NCBI GenBank assembly: GCA_913773825.1
Contig: CAJYHH010001174.1
Location: 1 to 14,961, forward strand
Direction of reading: 5' to 3'
DNA: 14,961 nt
Source of the DNA: Candidatus Sericytochromatia bacterium
GTDB lineage: Bacteria; Cyanobacteriota; Sericytochromatia; UBA7694
Positions 1 to 6,385 of the stretch are shown piece after piece. The translations under genes and the position numbers were made by a program. Each line of letters opens with the position of its first letter. The first letter of the stretch is position 1. The notes under the pieces are model-generated. The model had not been told where the DNA came from and made no database searches. It was given only the letters and a program-made list of their open reading frames with translations.

Positions 1-1
1 T

Positions 2-1366
2 GATTTAAATACTCGGATTCAGATTTTTGATCACAAAGGTCGAATCTGCTTACCTGGTTTTGAAGGTTTGACCCGTGAAGATGCCCGCGAAAAGGTCTTG
101 GCAGCTCTTAAATGGGAAACCTTTGCTGGAGCCTGGTCAGTGGAAGCCCCTCATTGTGCCCGCTGTGAGTCTTTAGTCATTCCTCGTTATGGTGATCAGC
201 TGTTTGTTAAAATTGAGCCTGCGATTCAGCGGCTTAAAACCCTGATCGAACAGGATGACATTACTTTTTCCCATCCGCTCTGGAAGCAGCGCAGCTTGGA
301 ACAGCTGGCTGAAATGGGGATGTGGTGTATTTCACGCCAACATTGGTGGGGCAATGAGCTGCCTGGCAGCCAGCCTGAAGTGCTTTCAACCTGGTTTACG
401 CTGGCCATTTGGTCTTTATATGGGGCCGGTTGGCCGACTAATCCTAAGCCAAATCCAATTGATGAAGTGTTTGTTGACTCAGATCTGTTATTGCGCTGGA
501 TTTTACCTTCTCAGCTGGCCAGCCTCACAATTACGGGCCAGCCGGTTTATCGCCATGTTCATGTGCACGGCAATCTGCACGTGATGGAGCGCTCGCTTAA
601 ACCCCGTGCAGACATGCCCGATACTGCCCTGGATGAAGAGCGTTTTTTATATCATATGGTGCGCCGCCCGATGCGTTATCGCTTAGGGAACGTCATTGAG
701 CCTGTGACTCTGATTCGTCGTTTTGGTGCTGACGCCCTGCGCTTAGGTTATGCTTTATCGCTTGAAAGCCAGGCCCCCGATATTGTCTTGCTTTCAGAAG
801 ATCGTCTGAGACTGGCACGCCGTAGCTTAAATCGATTAGTTGCCAAAGTCACAGGCCTGTTTCAGCTGGTACGCAGCCGGACTCAGACGGGCCCGGCCCG
901 AATTCTGGATCACTGGCAGTTACACGAACAGCAGGATCTGGTTGAGGCCATGAAGCATTGTTATTTAAGCAATGACTTTAGCACAGTAGCTGAAGAACTG
1001 ATTGCTCGTTGTGATGGCTTAGTGCGCTATATCAACACCGTTGTTGCTCGACGGGATGATGCTGATTTTGGTGCTGCCCGCACAGCTGTGATGCTTAATC
1101 TGGAGCAACTTGAGCAGGCGTTTGCCCCTTTATGCCCATTTGTCTTTACCCGTCTTTTAGAGTGGGTGCGTCCTCGTGTCAGTAATGAAGAACCTCGTCC
1201 TGATGCTGAACATGCCCATTGTAATTTGCTCGAAGCGGTGCTTGAAGAACCCGAATCGATGGAGCCTTTTGAAGGTGAGATGCTGGCTCAGCTACCGGAA
1301 CTTGAGCGCTTTTTTGGCAGTGATTGGACAAATGCGACGTTTCCGGGAACCACAGCGATGAGTTAA
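2..1366 (+). CDS. valS: Valyl-tRNA synthetase-like protein, 5' end outside window, degenerate active site
   Basis: The reading frame is open from the left edge, so the N-terminus, including the HIGH region, is not visible; 454 residues are. The order of recognisable segments follows ValRS: the end of the CP1 editing region (LPGFEGLTREDA), the WCISRQHWW signature at visible residues 108-116, a TWF/GWP segment, LGNVIEP followed by GADALR, then an anticodon-binding-like helical domain. Several catalytic features are damaged. The Cys-containing stretch of about 45 residues that normally lies between WWG and DTWFSS is missing, DTWFSS reads STWFTL, and KMSKS reads PMRYR (223-227). The usual C-terminal coiled coil is also absent. 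ValRS normally charges tRNA-Val with valine in the cytosol. This copy may be an inactive or repurposed paralogue; whether the genome has an intact valS cannot be seen. The family call is secure, the activity is not. Confidence 0.85.
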   Translation, partial: DLNTRIQIFDHKGRICLPGFEGLTREDAREKVLAALKWETFAGAWSVEAPHCARCESLVIPRYGDQLFVKIEPAIQRLKTLIEQDDITFSHPLWKQRSLEQLAEMGMWCISRQHWWGNELPGSQPEVLSTWFTLAIWSLYGAGWPTNPKPNPIDEVFVDSDLLLRWILPSQLASLTITGQPVYRHVHVHGNLHVMERSLKPRADMPDTALDEERFLYHMVRRPMRYRLGNVIEPVTLIRRFGADALRLGYALSLESQAPDIVLLSEDRLRLARRSLNRLVAKVTGLFQLVRSRTQTGPARILDHWQLHEQQDLVEAMKHCYLSNDFSTVAEELIARCDGLVRYINTVVARRDDADFGAARTAVMLNLEQLEQAFAPLCPFVFTRLLEWVRPRVSNEEPRPDAEHAHCNLLEAVLEEPESMEPFEGEMLAQLPELERFFGSDWTNATFPGTTAMS

Positions 1367-1398
1367 GATAGAGCATCACCTCTTGAGGATGCAATTGA

Positions 1399-3012
1399 AT
1401 GATGAGAGCTGGAGTTGCCCCTGGCCTTGCCACAAGTCTTTGTCTGAGTTTGTTGGCTCTGTTTGCCTGTTCACCTCCCGTCAGTCAGCCGGTGCCTCAT
1501 CCTTCAGCGTCAAGTCAGGCATCTAACCATTTGGATAGCACGATTCAGACTCCGCTAACGGGGGATGCCTCTTCTCCCGTTCGTGCCGGTTTATCCAGCT
1601 CCGCTGGTTCCAGCACAATCCCTGCAAACAGCTCAAATGCTGTGATTACAGAAGATAACGATATTCGCGACAGCCTGATTGCGATCCTCAAGCAAAAATT
1701 GCCTGACCTGCAAGAAAACCCGGCTGTCAGCGCGATTGCAAATGAACACGCTCGCCAGCTGGCTGTAGACACCAAAGCGACAGAATTTAAAACGCTGCAG
1801 CAGATTTATACACCCGTTGCGCCAGGTGCTTTACAGACGCGTTTATTACAAACGGGCATTTTTCCGACTGATAATCTGGTCAACGCTTATCTTTCAGACG
1901 GCAGTCCTGAACAGGTTAAAACGCGCTTTAACCGCCAGATGAACGGTGTGATTGGCCCCGTACCCTTTAGTCATTATGGCATCGGAGTGGCGCGCAAAGG
2001 CAATATCTGGATTGTCAGTACGGTTTTGCTGACTCAGATTCTTCAGATTAAAAATTTGCCCATCGTTATTCCTGATACGGGCACGCGCACAATTACGGGC
2101 GAAGTCCGGTTAGCCGGTTTTAATTCACCCAGCATTCTTATGACCCGACCCGACGGTAAGGTTCAGAGCGTTCCAGCCCGAATTACAGGCAATTTGTTTA
2201 GCTCGGATTTGCCTTTAGATCAAAAAGGACTGTATAGCTTTGAAGTTAATGTCAATGGTCCTTTAGGGCCTTTACCGGGGACTAATTTTGTCTTGGCAGT
2301 AGGTGTGCCTTATCCCAGCACGGCTTCAATCAGCGTCCAGTCCGAACAAATTACCAATGTTGCGCAGGCCCGCCAGACTTTGCTAGATCTGGTTAATCGC
2401 GATCGCCAGATGATGGGGGCCGGCGTGCTCCAGATAGATGAGTCACTGAACCTGGCGGCCCAGGCGCACTCGGATGACATGGTCAAAAATGGCTTTATTG
2501 GTCATAATTCCCCCACGATGGGTACCCCTCAGCAGCAGGCTTTTTTGTTTAATGTGACGGATTTAATCTCGCAGAATCTGGCGGTTAGCCGCACGCTGAT
2601 TAATTCAGAGCGAGAACTGATGAGCTCACCCGGGCATCGTAAAACCATTATTGAGCCTGGACACACCCATGTCGGCTTTGGCGTTACGCCTAATTCTGAT
2701 GGTTTTTTGTATATTACTCAGCTGTTTATTCAACGCCGTTTAAGGCTGGAGCCTCTCCCTAAAACCGTGGGTCTCAATCAAAACTTTAATGTCACGGGTA
2801 CAGCCATGCGAACGGGCTATGCCGCTGCCTTTAGCGGCGAACAGGTTATTGGTGAACCGATTGAAATTTCACAGGGCCAAAACTTTTCTCTCCCCGTTCG
2901 TTTAGCCACCAGCGGTAAACAAAGATTGCGAATTGGTTTTGCTGAGCCCTCTAACAACGGAGTGTTTAACTTTGTGTTTTACAATATCTGGGATCTTGAA
3001 GTTAAGCCTTAG
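1399..3012 (+). CDS. Lipoprotein with C-terminal CAP/SCP domain
   Basis: A 537-residue protein starting at the first of two consecutive ATGs, with an AGGA element about 9 nt upstream. The N-terminus is a lipoprotein signal peptide with lipobox LFAC (Cys24), followed by a Ser/Pro/Thr-rich linker to about residue 85, so it is probably membrane-anchored on the outer side. The C-terminal CAP domain spans about residues 320-445 and has the two cavity histidines of the family: H357 in AHSDDM (before GHNSP) and H413 in SPGHRK, followed by HVGFGV. The middle part (about 85-215, with NEHARQ and HYGIGVARKG) resembles a degenerate second CAP-like unit; this is an inference. Bacterial CAP proteins are secreted proteins of mostly unknown activity. 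It starts 32 nt after the ValRS-like gene and may be cotranscribed with it. Confidence 0.85.
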   Translation: MMRAGVAPGLATSLCLSLLALFACSPPVSQPVPHPSASSQASNHLDSTIQTPLTGDASSPVRAGLSSSAGSSTIPANSSNAVITEDNDIRDSLIAILKQKLPDLQENPAVSAIANEHARQLAVDTKATEFKTLQQIYTPVAPGALQTRLLQTGIFPTDNLVNAYLSDGSPEQVKTRFNRQMNGVIGPVPFSHYGIGVARKGNIWIVSTVLLTQILQIKNLPIVIPDTGTRTITGEVRLAGFNSPSILMTRPDGKVQSVPARITGNLFSSDLPLDQKGLYSFEVNVNGPLGPLPGTNFVLAVGVPYPSTASISVQSEQITNVAQARQTLLDLVNRDRQMMGAGVLQIDESLNLAAQAHSDDMVKNGFIGHNSPTMGTPQQQAFLFNVTDLISQNLAVSRTLINSERELMSSPGHRKTIIEPGHTHVGFGVTPNSDGFLYITQLFIQRRLRLEPLPKTVGLNQNFNVTGTAMRTGYAAAFSGEQVIGEPIEISQGQNFSLPVRLATSGKQRLRIGFAEPSNNGVFNFVFYNIWDLEVKP

Positions 3013-3047
3013 AGCTGGTTCTGCTTGGCTTTGAGACCGCACTTACA

Positions 3048-3091
3048 AGCTGATCTGATAAGCTCGTCGGGTATATTCGGACGAATCAGCT
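3048..3091. other. Imperfect inverted repeat after the CAP lipoprotein gene
   Basis: AGCTGAT at 3048-3054 pairs with ATCAGCT at 3085-3091, and TCGTC at 3064-3068 pairs with GACGA at 3080-3084. No T-run follows, so it is not a classical intrinsic terminator. It may be a 3' end structure or a leader element of the zinc-ribbon gene. Confidence 0.35.
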
Positions 3092-3157
3092 ATCGAGGGC
3101 GTAGAATAGAGAGCGCACCTGCCCCTGGCGGAGTGAGCATCTCTGGGAGGAACATAC

Positions 3158-3859
3158 ATGAACTCAGATCAGTTTTCGGACTGTCCGGCCTGTTCTCATC
3201 TCTTACACACCACCCAGTATGAAGGCTTTGAAGCCCGCGTCTGCACAACGGGCTGTGGCGGAATCTGGCTCAAAGCTCGCGACATTGAATCACTGGCTGA
3301 TCAGCCGCGGGTGATTGAAAGAATGCTGGCCGCAACAGACTACGTCATGCCCATGACTCGTCCCCAGACCCGCTGTTGTCCTGAATGTAGCTGTGTGTTA
3401 AACGCTTCGCTGATTCGGGGTGAAGTTGACGTTGAAATTGATACCTGCCCAAAATGTTTAGGGATCTGGTTTGATAAAGGCGAAATAGTGACTTTAATCC
3501 AGCTGCATCGCCAGGCCAAACAGACGCGCACTCAGCCTAAACATGACCCTTATAACGTTGATGTGTCGCCTTTAGATGAAGTGTCTGATTTTGTGATTAT
3601 GGTCGACACGCTTGGAACCGCTACTGAACTGACTGTGGATTCTGTGAGTTTTGCGGTTAATCAGGCGCCTGAAGTGCTTGATTTAGCAGTTGGTTTACCT
3701 GAAGCGACCCTGGATATCGTGGGCTCTACTGCCAGCGCGATTGCGGATGGTGCCGCAGGGGGCGCTCATATGGCAGTTGAAGCGGTTGAAGTGGTGGGCA
3801 GTGCGGCAGAAGGCTTTTTAGATTTATTGGGCGGGCTGGGTGATTTATTTAACTGGTGA
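3158..3859 (+). CDS. Double zinc-ribbon (zf-TFIIB type) protein
   Basis: A 233-residue protein with a good GGGAGG ribosome binding site 8-9 nt before the ATG. It has two TFIIB-type zinc ribbons: the first with C9/C12 and C29/C33 followed by GGIWLKARDIE, the second with C74/C77 and C97/C100 followed by LGIWFDKGE. The pattern CPxC, then about 16-19 residues, then CxxC-GxW-D/E-GE is typical of the zf-TFIIB family (PF13453). The second half is acidic and Ala/Gly/Val-rich (about 165-233) with no recognised domain, and may form amphipathic or membrane-associated helices. No signal peptide is seen. Family members bind zinc; no specific cellular role is established, and the neighbours do not clarify it. 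Confidence 0.85.
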   Translation: MNSDQFSDCPACSHLLHTTQYEGFEARVCTTGCGGIWLKARDIESLADQPRVIERMLAATDYVMPMTRPQTRCCPECSCVLNASLIRGEVDVEIDTCPKCLGIWFDKGEIVTLIQLHRQAKQTRTQPKHDPYNVDVSPLDEVSDFVIMVDTLGTATELTVDSVSFAVNQAPEVLDLAVGLPEATLDIVGSTASAIADGAAGGAHMAVEAVEVVGSAAEGFLDLLGGLGDLFNW

Positions 3860-3958
3860 AAGCAACCGGCTTCAGCAAGCGATTAACCGTCATATTCAAG
3901 CTGCAGGGCAGCTCTGCTCAAGGCCTGTTAAACTGATTGTCTGTGGAGTATTTAACGC

Positions 3959-4711
3959 ATGAAAAAACAAGCTCAGCCTCCCCTGAGTGAGGCCGAATTT
4001 AATCAGGGGCTCGCGGCTTCCTGGCAAATTGGCGCGGGCCAGTTATATCTGGCCGGAACGGATTTACCAGCAGTTCACGCCCTCCCAGATTCCTGGCGTG
4101 AACTGCTGGCATCTGGAGAAACCAGTCATCTCAAACAGCATTTACCCTTAATCTGGCAGGCGGTTCGTCGGGATTTATCCGTCAGTCTGGAGCCCTGGTT
4201 AACAGCTGTTAACAGTGTAGCGCTGTTTATACCTGAAAACGGTAAGCCGCATCTGCTCTATGGCTTGCGGCCGCACGGCACACCTGAACTCTGGTGGGGG
4301 CTGCCACCGCAAAACCCAAATGCCCTGCCTGAATCCCTTCAGGCTTATTGGCCGCAGCTACCGGCAGATATTCAGCGCTGGTACGGCATTCATTCCAGCT
4401 TTCAGAATCGCTACGGCCCTTTTCCGTTTTTCGAAAACCCAGATAACTGGCAATGGCTGAGTGAATTAGTCGGCGAGCATCCCGACAGCTGGGCAAAAGT
4501 TGAGCTTAATCCAGAAAAAGTGCTGATTCTGGGCACCAGCCGCGGCTTTTATTTTGGGCTTTGGATGAGTGACCCAGACAGTGAAGCGGCTAACAAAAGC
4601 GCTTTAGGCGTGCTTTGGGACAGTGAGCACGATAAAGTAGAATTTCTGGACCGGCCCTTATTTGATTTAGATGAAAAACATCTGGCAGAAATTTTTGAAG
4701 ATCTGACCTGA
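3959..4711 (+). CDS. Unrecognised 250-residue protein
   Basis: A complete frame with the same codon character as its neighbours; GGAG lies about 12 nt before the ATG. The protein is hydrophilic and Trp-rich, with no signal peptide or membrane helix. A segment around residues 133-160 (LPADIQRWYGIHSSF, then GPFPFF) is faintly like the SMI1/KNR4 (SUKH) pattern of an LP..I...Y.IH.GF core followed by an aromatic loop, but the match is too weak for a family call. The C-terminus is acidic. It precedes the tRNA-array promoter region by about 130 nt, and nothing links the two functionally. Confidence 0.7.
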   Translation: MKKQAQPPLSEAEFNQGLAASWQIGAGQLYLAGTDLPAVHALPDSWRELLASGETSHLKQHLPLIWQAVRRDLSVSLEPWLTAVNSVALFIPENGKPHLLYGLRPHGTPELWWGLPPQNPNALPESLQAYWPQLPADIQRWYGIHSSFQNRYGPFPFFENPDNWQWLSELVGEHPDSWAKVELNPEKVLILGTSRGFYFGLWMSDPDSEAANKSALGVLWDSEHDKVEFLDRPLFDLDEKHLAEIFEDLT

Positions 4712-4741
4712 GTCGGTCTGAATAAGCCCTTTTGTTAGTGG

Positions 4742-4766
4742 GCCGGCATCATCTGACGGTGCCGGC
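4742..4766 (+). terminator. GC-rich hairpin after the 3959-4711 gene, possible terminator
   Basis: GCCGGCA (4742-4748) pairs perfectly with TGCCGGC (4760-4766) around an 11-nt loop, 30 nt after the stop codon. It is followed by TAAAACAAG rather than a T-run, so intrinsic termination would be weak. A similar GGCCGGCA...GGTGCCGGC hairpin recurs at 9142-9158. Confidence 0.4.
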
Positions 4767-4788
4767 TAAAACAAGTCATCATCTAAGT

Positions 4789-4805
4789 TTTTCTAAGTTA
4801 GAAAA
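4789..4805. promoter_or_regulatory. Palindrome upstream of the tRNA-array promoter, possible operator
   Basis: TTTTCTAA and TTAGAAAA form a perfect 8+8 inverted repeat around a single G, about 40 nt upstream of the proposed -35 box and within an AT-rich tract. It could be a protein-binding site or an UP-element-like tract. Only the symmetry and the position support this. Confidence 0.35.
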
Positions 4806-4845
4806 TTAATTTAGAAAAAATTTTGGTTTTTTTGATTCAGGGGGC

Positions 4846-4875
4846 TTGCAATTTCATAAGCAGTTTGTTTATTAT
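4846..4875 (+). promoter_or_regulatory. Putative sigma70-type promoter of the tRNA array
   Basis: A -35-like TTGCAA (4846-4851) and a -10-like TATTAT (4870-4875) are separated by 18 nt, downstream of an AT-rich tract. It is the best promoter-like sequence before the leader ORF and the first tRNA-like gene. The strong terminator at 7280-7332 would then close the transcript. Confidence 0.5.
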
Positions 4876-4918
4876 AAATATCAACGACACGAAAGAAAAC
4901 TAAAGAAAGGTAATGGAA

Positions 4919-5035
4919 ATGAATCAAGCAATCAATTCATTAATGTCCACCATGCGGATAAAACGAAATTGGCGTGCGGAATTGGCCCCAAGTAAGGCCA
5001 GAACCCTTCCATTGCCTGGTTACCGGCAGCGATAA
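4919..5035 (+). CDS. Possible 38-residue leader peptide of the tRNA array
   Basis: An ATG at 4919 preceded by AGAAAGG with 8 nt spacing opens a 38-codon frame; an in-frame ATG at 4913 would add two residues but lies too close to the ribosome binding site. The peptide begins MNQAINSLMSTM and is then basic (RIKRNWRAE) with a Pro/Arg-rich end. It has no signal peptide and no family I recognise. It lies between the array promoter and a strong hairpin at 5047-5082, the position of a leader peptide. Support is the ribosome binding site and context only. Confidence 0.4.
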   Translation: MNQAINSLMSTMRIKRNWRAELAPSKARTLPLPGYRQR

Positions 5036-5046
5036 GTTGAAAAACT

Positions 5047-5082
5047 TCTCCGGTCATCCAGGAAAAGCGGATGACCCGGAGA
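5047..5082 (+). promoter_or_regulatory. Leader hairpin overlapping the start of the Asp-like tRNA
   Basis: TCTCC plus GGTCATCC (5047-5059) pairs with GGATGACC (5069-5076) and, after one bulged C, with GGAGA (5078-5082): a 13-bp stem. GGAGA is also the first five bases of the acceptor stem of the following tRNA-like gene, whose partner TCTCC lies at 5144-5148. The two pairings cannot coexist, which is the geometry of a conformational switch or a processing control. Confidence 0.6.
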
Positions 5083-5149
5083 CACCGTGCTTGTAAAGCA
5101 CACCCAGCCCTGTCAAGGCTGAGTCACGGGTAAACCCCCGTTGTCTCCG
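5078..5149 (+). tRNA. tRNA-Asp(GUC)-like RNA with non-canonical D- and T-loops
   Basis: The acceptor GGAGACA (5078-5084) pairs fully with TGTCTCC (5142-5148). The anticodon arm CAGCC/GGCTG has loop CTGTCAA, anticodon GTC at 5112-5114, giving Asp. The D-arm GTGC/GCAC (5087-5101) has a 7-nt loop without the GG of normal D-loops. The T-arm ACGGG/CCCGT (5126-5141) closes the 6-nt loop TAAACC without TTC. The loop-loop contacts that shape a tRNA elbow therefore cannot form normally. The linker after the D-arm is three bases instead of one. It may be an aberrant tRNA-Asp or a tRNA mimic. Confidence 0.5.
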
Positions 5150-5157
5150 CTCGGCAG

Positions 5158-5207
5158 GGCTAAAGTTGTTTAAGTGCTTTTATCTAGTGCTGACGCCCAC
5201 TTTAGCC
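5158..5207 (+). other. Spacer inverted repeat before tRNA-Ser
   Basis: GGCTAAAGT (5158-5166) pairs perfectly with ACTTTAGCC (5199-5207) around a 32-nt loop holding two AGTGCT copies; a third AGTGCT follows at about 5222. It is not a tRNA: no anticodon or T-arm fits. A processing or stability element within the array transcript is possible. Confidence 0.4.
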
Positions 5208-5249
5208 TCCAAATGCTTCTAAGTGCTGTCGCTTTGTGGCAGTGTTCAG

Positions 5250-5358
5250 GGAGGTGTGGCGGAACGGTAACGCACTCGGCTGCTAACCGAGGGTCGCGCA
5301 AGTGACATGTACTTTGCTTCGCAACCCGTGCTGCGCACTTCGAATCCTATCACCTCCG
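5250..5358 (+). tRNA. tRNA-Ser(GCU) with a T-loop insert
   Basis: Acceptor GGAGGTG/CACCTCC, D-arm 5259-5273, anticodon arm CTCGG/CCGAG with anticodon GCT at 5282-5284, and the long variable arm expected of serine tRNA (GTCGC/GTGAC, 5293-5306). The T-loop is interrupted by about 25 nt at 5316-5340: mini-hairpin TTGC/GCAA closing TTC, then GTGC/GCAC closing TGC, then the rest of the loop, CGAAT (5341-5345). The 3' T-stem strand CCTAT has no good 5' partner: the bases before the insert (ATGTA) give only three of five pairs. No CCA is encoded. Confidence 0.8.
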
Positions 5359-5451
5359 CCTTTTAGAGGCAAATTCGAGAATTGATAAACAAGGGATTAG
5401 TTTGTATATTTATCCAAACTGACTCTTTAATTGTGATGCCGAATTTACTCT

Positions 5452-5510
5452 GGCTGGTAGCCGGTAGCTGGTGGCTTAAATGCCACGAGCCACCAGCTAC
5501 TGGCCACCAG
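5452..5510. repeat. Heptad repeats forming a long hairpin
   Basis: GGCTGGT, AGCCGGT and AGCTGGT run in tandem from 5452, followed by complementary heptads ending in CCACCAG at 5510. GTAGCTGGTGGC (5464-5475) pairs perfectly with 5489-5500, and CTGGT (5454-5458) with ACCAG (5506-5510). It belongs to the heptad repeat family of this window's spacers. The rest of the spacer (5359-5451) shows nothing clear. Confidence 0.65.
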
Positions 5511-5511
5511 C

Positions 5512-5528
5512 GCCAGGCTCCGCCTGGC
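5512..5528 (+). other. Mini-hairpin directly upstream of tRNA-Lys(UUU)
   Basis: GCCAGGC and GCCTGGC close a TCC loop, 4 nt before the tRNA. The same device precedes the CAU tRNA (6573-6589) and, with changed but still paired bases, tRNA-Lys(CUU) (7117-7133). It may direct 5' processing or block pairing with the spacer. Confidence 0.5.
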
Positions 5529-5532
5529 ACAT

Positions 5533-5605
5533 TCCGGTATAGCTCAGCTGGTAGAGCAGCGGTTTTTTAAACCGAAGGTCGCAGGATCGTTCCCTGCTGC
5601 CGGAA
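5533..5605 (+). tRNA. tRNA-Lys(UUU) with altered T-loop
   Basis: Acceptor TCCGGTA/TGCCGGA with one G-U pair, normal D-arm, anticodon arm GCGGT/ACCGA with loop TTTTTAA, anticodon at 5566-5568. The T-stem GCAGG/CCTGC is perfect and there is no insert, but the loop reads ATCGTTC (5586-5592) instead of TTCRAnt. Positions 54 and 58, normally T and A, are A and T. No CCA is encoded. Confidence 0.8.
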
Positions 5606-5613
5606 CTGGTCTA

Positions 5614-5671
5614 GCGGCAGCGGCTCGTAGCCGACAGTTTATGAGGCTGTCGGCCACAAGCCGCCCGCCGC
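5614..5671 (+). other. Nested GC-rich stem structure in the spacer after tRNA-Lys(UUU)
   Basis: Three stacked stems: GCGGC/GCCGC (5614-5618, 5667-5671), GCGGCT/AGCCGC (5620-5625, 5659-5664) and GCCGACAG/CTGTCGGC (5630-5637, 5647-5654), closing the loop TTTATGAGG. It could be a small structured RNA or a processing barrier. There is no T-run after it, so it is not an intrinsic terminator. Confidence 0.55.
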
Positions 5672-5681
5672 AGGCCTAAAT

Positions 5682-5779
5682 GGGAATGTAGCTCAATGGA
5701 TGGAGTTCTGGTATGCGATGCCAGAGGTTGCAGGTTGCTTCGCAATCCGCACTACGTGCTTCGAGTCCTGCCATTCCCA
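5682..5779 (+). tRNA. tRNA-Arg(GCG) with a T-loop insert
   Basis: Acceptor GGGAATG/CATTCCC, D-arm GCTC/GAGT, anticodon arm CTGGT/GCCAG with loop ATGCGAT, anticodon GCG at 5715-5717. The T-stem GCAGG/CCTGC (5730-5734, 5767-5771) is perfect. A 25-nt insert (5737-5761) splits the T-loop after TT: stem TTGC/GCAA with loop TTC, then GCAC/GTGC with loop TAC. Removing it restores TTCGAGT. An Arg tRNA with G34 is unusual in bacteria, which normally read CGY codons with ACG (inosine). Confidence 0.85.
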
Positions 5780-5814
5780 CTGAGTGGGCGCAAGCTCACG
5801 CTAGTAGCTTATTG

Positions 5815-5863
5815 CTGGTTGCTGATGGCCATTTAAAACCATCAGCAATCAACAACGAGCAAC
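5815..5863. repeat. Degenerate heptad repeats forming a hairpin
   Basis: TTGCTGATGG (5819-5828) pairs perfectly with CCATCAGCAA (5839-5848), with heptad-like GTTGCTG and AACGAGC units on both sides. A smaller hairpin GTGGGC/GCTCAC around GCAA lies just upstream in the same spacer. Confidence 0.55.
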
Positions 5864-5872
5864 TTGTTTTCT

Positions 5873-5969
5873 TCCGAGGAAGCTCAGTAGGTTGAGCAGC
5901 CGACTGTTAATCGGATGGTCGTGGGTTGCTTCGCAATCCGCGAAAACGCTTCGAACCCCACTCTCGGAG
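5873..5969 (+). tRNA. tRNA-Asn(GUU) with a T-loop insert
   Basis: Acceptor TCCGAGG/TCTCGGA, D-arm GCTC/GAGC, anticodon loop CTGTTAA with anticodon GTT at 5906-5908; the first anticodon-stem pair is G-A. T-stem GTGGG/CCCAC is perfect. The 24-nt insert (5928-5951) has the TTGC/GCAA hairpin with loop TTC, and a second hairpin GCG/CGC with loop AAAA, different in sequence from the other copies but still paired. Removal restores TTCGAAC. Confidence 0.85.
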
Positions 5970-6011
5970 CTGAAGGTTTGTTTCTGATCGTGAGTTGAAC
6001 GGGCGGTTTAT

Positions 6012-6048
6012 CGCTACGAGCAACGAGCCACCAGCGACCAGCCATCAC
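6012..6048. repeat. Tandem degenerate heptad repeats
   Basis: Units such as GAGCAAC, GAGCCAC, CAGCGAC and CAGCCAT follow each other at 7-nt steps. This array has no complementary half of its own beside it. The AT-rich tract to 6090 just before tRNA-Cys shows no clear feature. Confidence 0.55.
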
Positions 6049-6090
6049 ATGTACCTTGAAAATTAAATAGCAAAATAAAAACAAAAAAAT

Positions 6091-6162
6091 GCGGATGTAG
6101 CCGAGAGGCTCAGGCGACTGGCTGCAACCCAGTAGACAGTGGTTCAAATCCACTCATCCGCT
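6091..6162 (+). tRNA. tRNA-Cys(GCA), no insert
   Basis: Fully canonical cloverleaf: acceptor GCGGATG/CATCCGC, anticodon arm ACTGG/CCAGT with loop CTGCAAC (anticodon GCA at 6124-6126), T-arm AGTGG/CCACT with the normal loop TTCAAAT. It serves as an internal control showing that the array can hold an uninterrupted tRNA. No CCA is encoded. Confidence 0.93.
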
Positions 6163-6215
6163 TTTAGCCAACAGAAGTAATCCAACATCTCACTTAAGCT
6201 TCTGTCTGGCCTTTC

Positions 6216-6310
6216 GGGAGTGTCGTCTAACGGCAAGACAATAGTCTCCAAAACTATTTATTCAGGTTGCTTCGCAATCCGGACTAAGCCTACGAATCCT
6301 GGCGCTCTCG
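6216..6310 (+). tRNA. tRNA-Trp(CCA) with a T-loop insert
   Basis: Acceptor GGGAGTG/CGCTCTC (two G-U pairs), D-arm GTCT/AGAC, anticodon arm ATAGT/ACTAT with loop CTCCAAA, anticodon CCA at 6248-6250. T-stem TCAGG/CCTGG has one wobble. The 24-nt insert (6269-6292) has the TTGC/GCAA hairpin with loop TTC; the second hairpin is weak here (GG/CC only). The copy ends in TA rather than TT, which fixes the junction so that the TT before the insert joins CGAAT. Confidence 0.85.
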
Positions 6311-6315
6311 CCTTA

Positions 6316-6381
6316 TGGCTGGTGGCTAGTGGCCGGTAGCTGGTGGAAAAAACATCAGCTACTAGCGACTTGCGATCAGCC
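6316..6381. repeat. Heptad repeats forming a hairpin before tRNA-Ala
   Basis: TGGCTGG, TGGCTAG, TGGCCGG and TAGCTGG run in tandem from 6316. CATCAGC, TACTAGC, GACTTGC and GATCAGC run from 6353. GTAGCTGGTG (6336-6345) pairs with CATCAGCTAC (6353-6362) around an A-rich loop, and GGCTG (6317-6321) with CAGCC (6377-6381). Confidence 0.65.
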
Positions 6382-6385
6382 TCCC

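Noticed and set aside
3025..3222. Short ORF before the zinc-ribbon gene
   Set aside because: It overlaps the ribosome binding site and start of the well-supported zinc-ribbon gene in another frame and has no ribosome binding site of its own.
5158..5207. A thirteenth tRNA in the first spacer
   Set aside because: The end-pairing resembles an acceptor stem, but no anticodon arm or T-arm can be fitted in the 32-nt interior.
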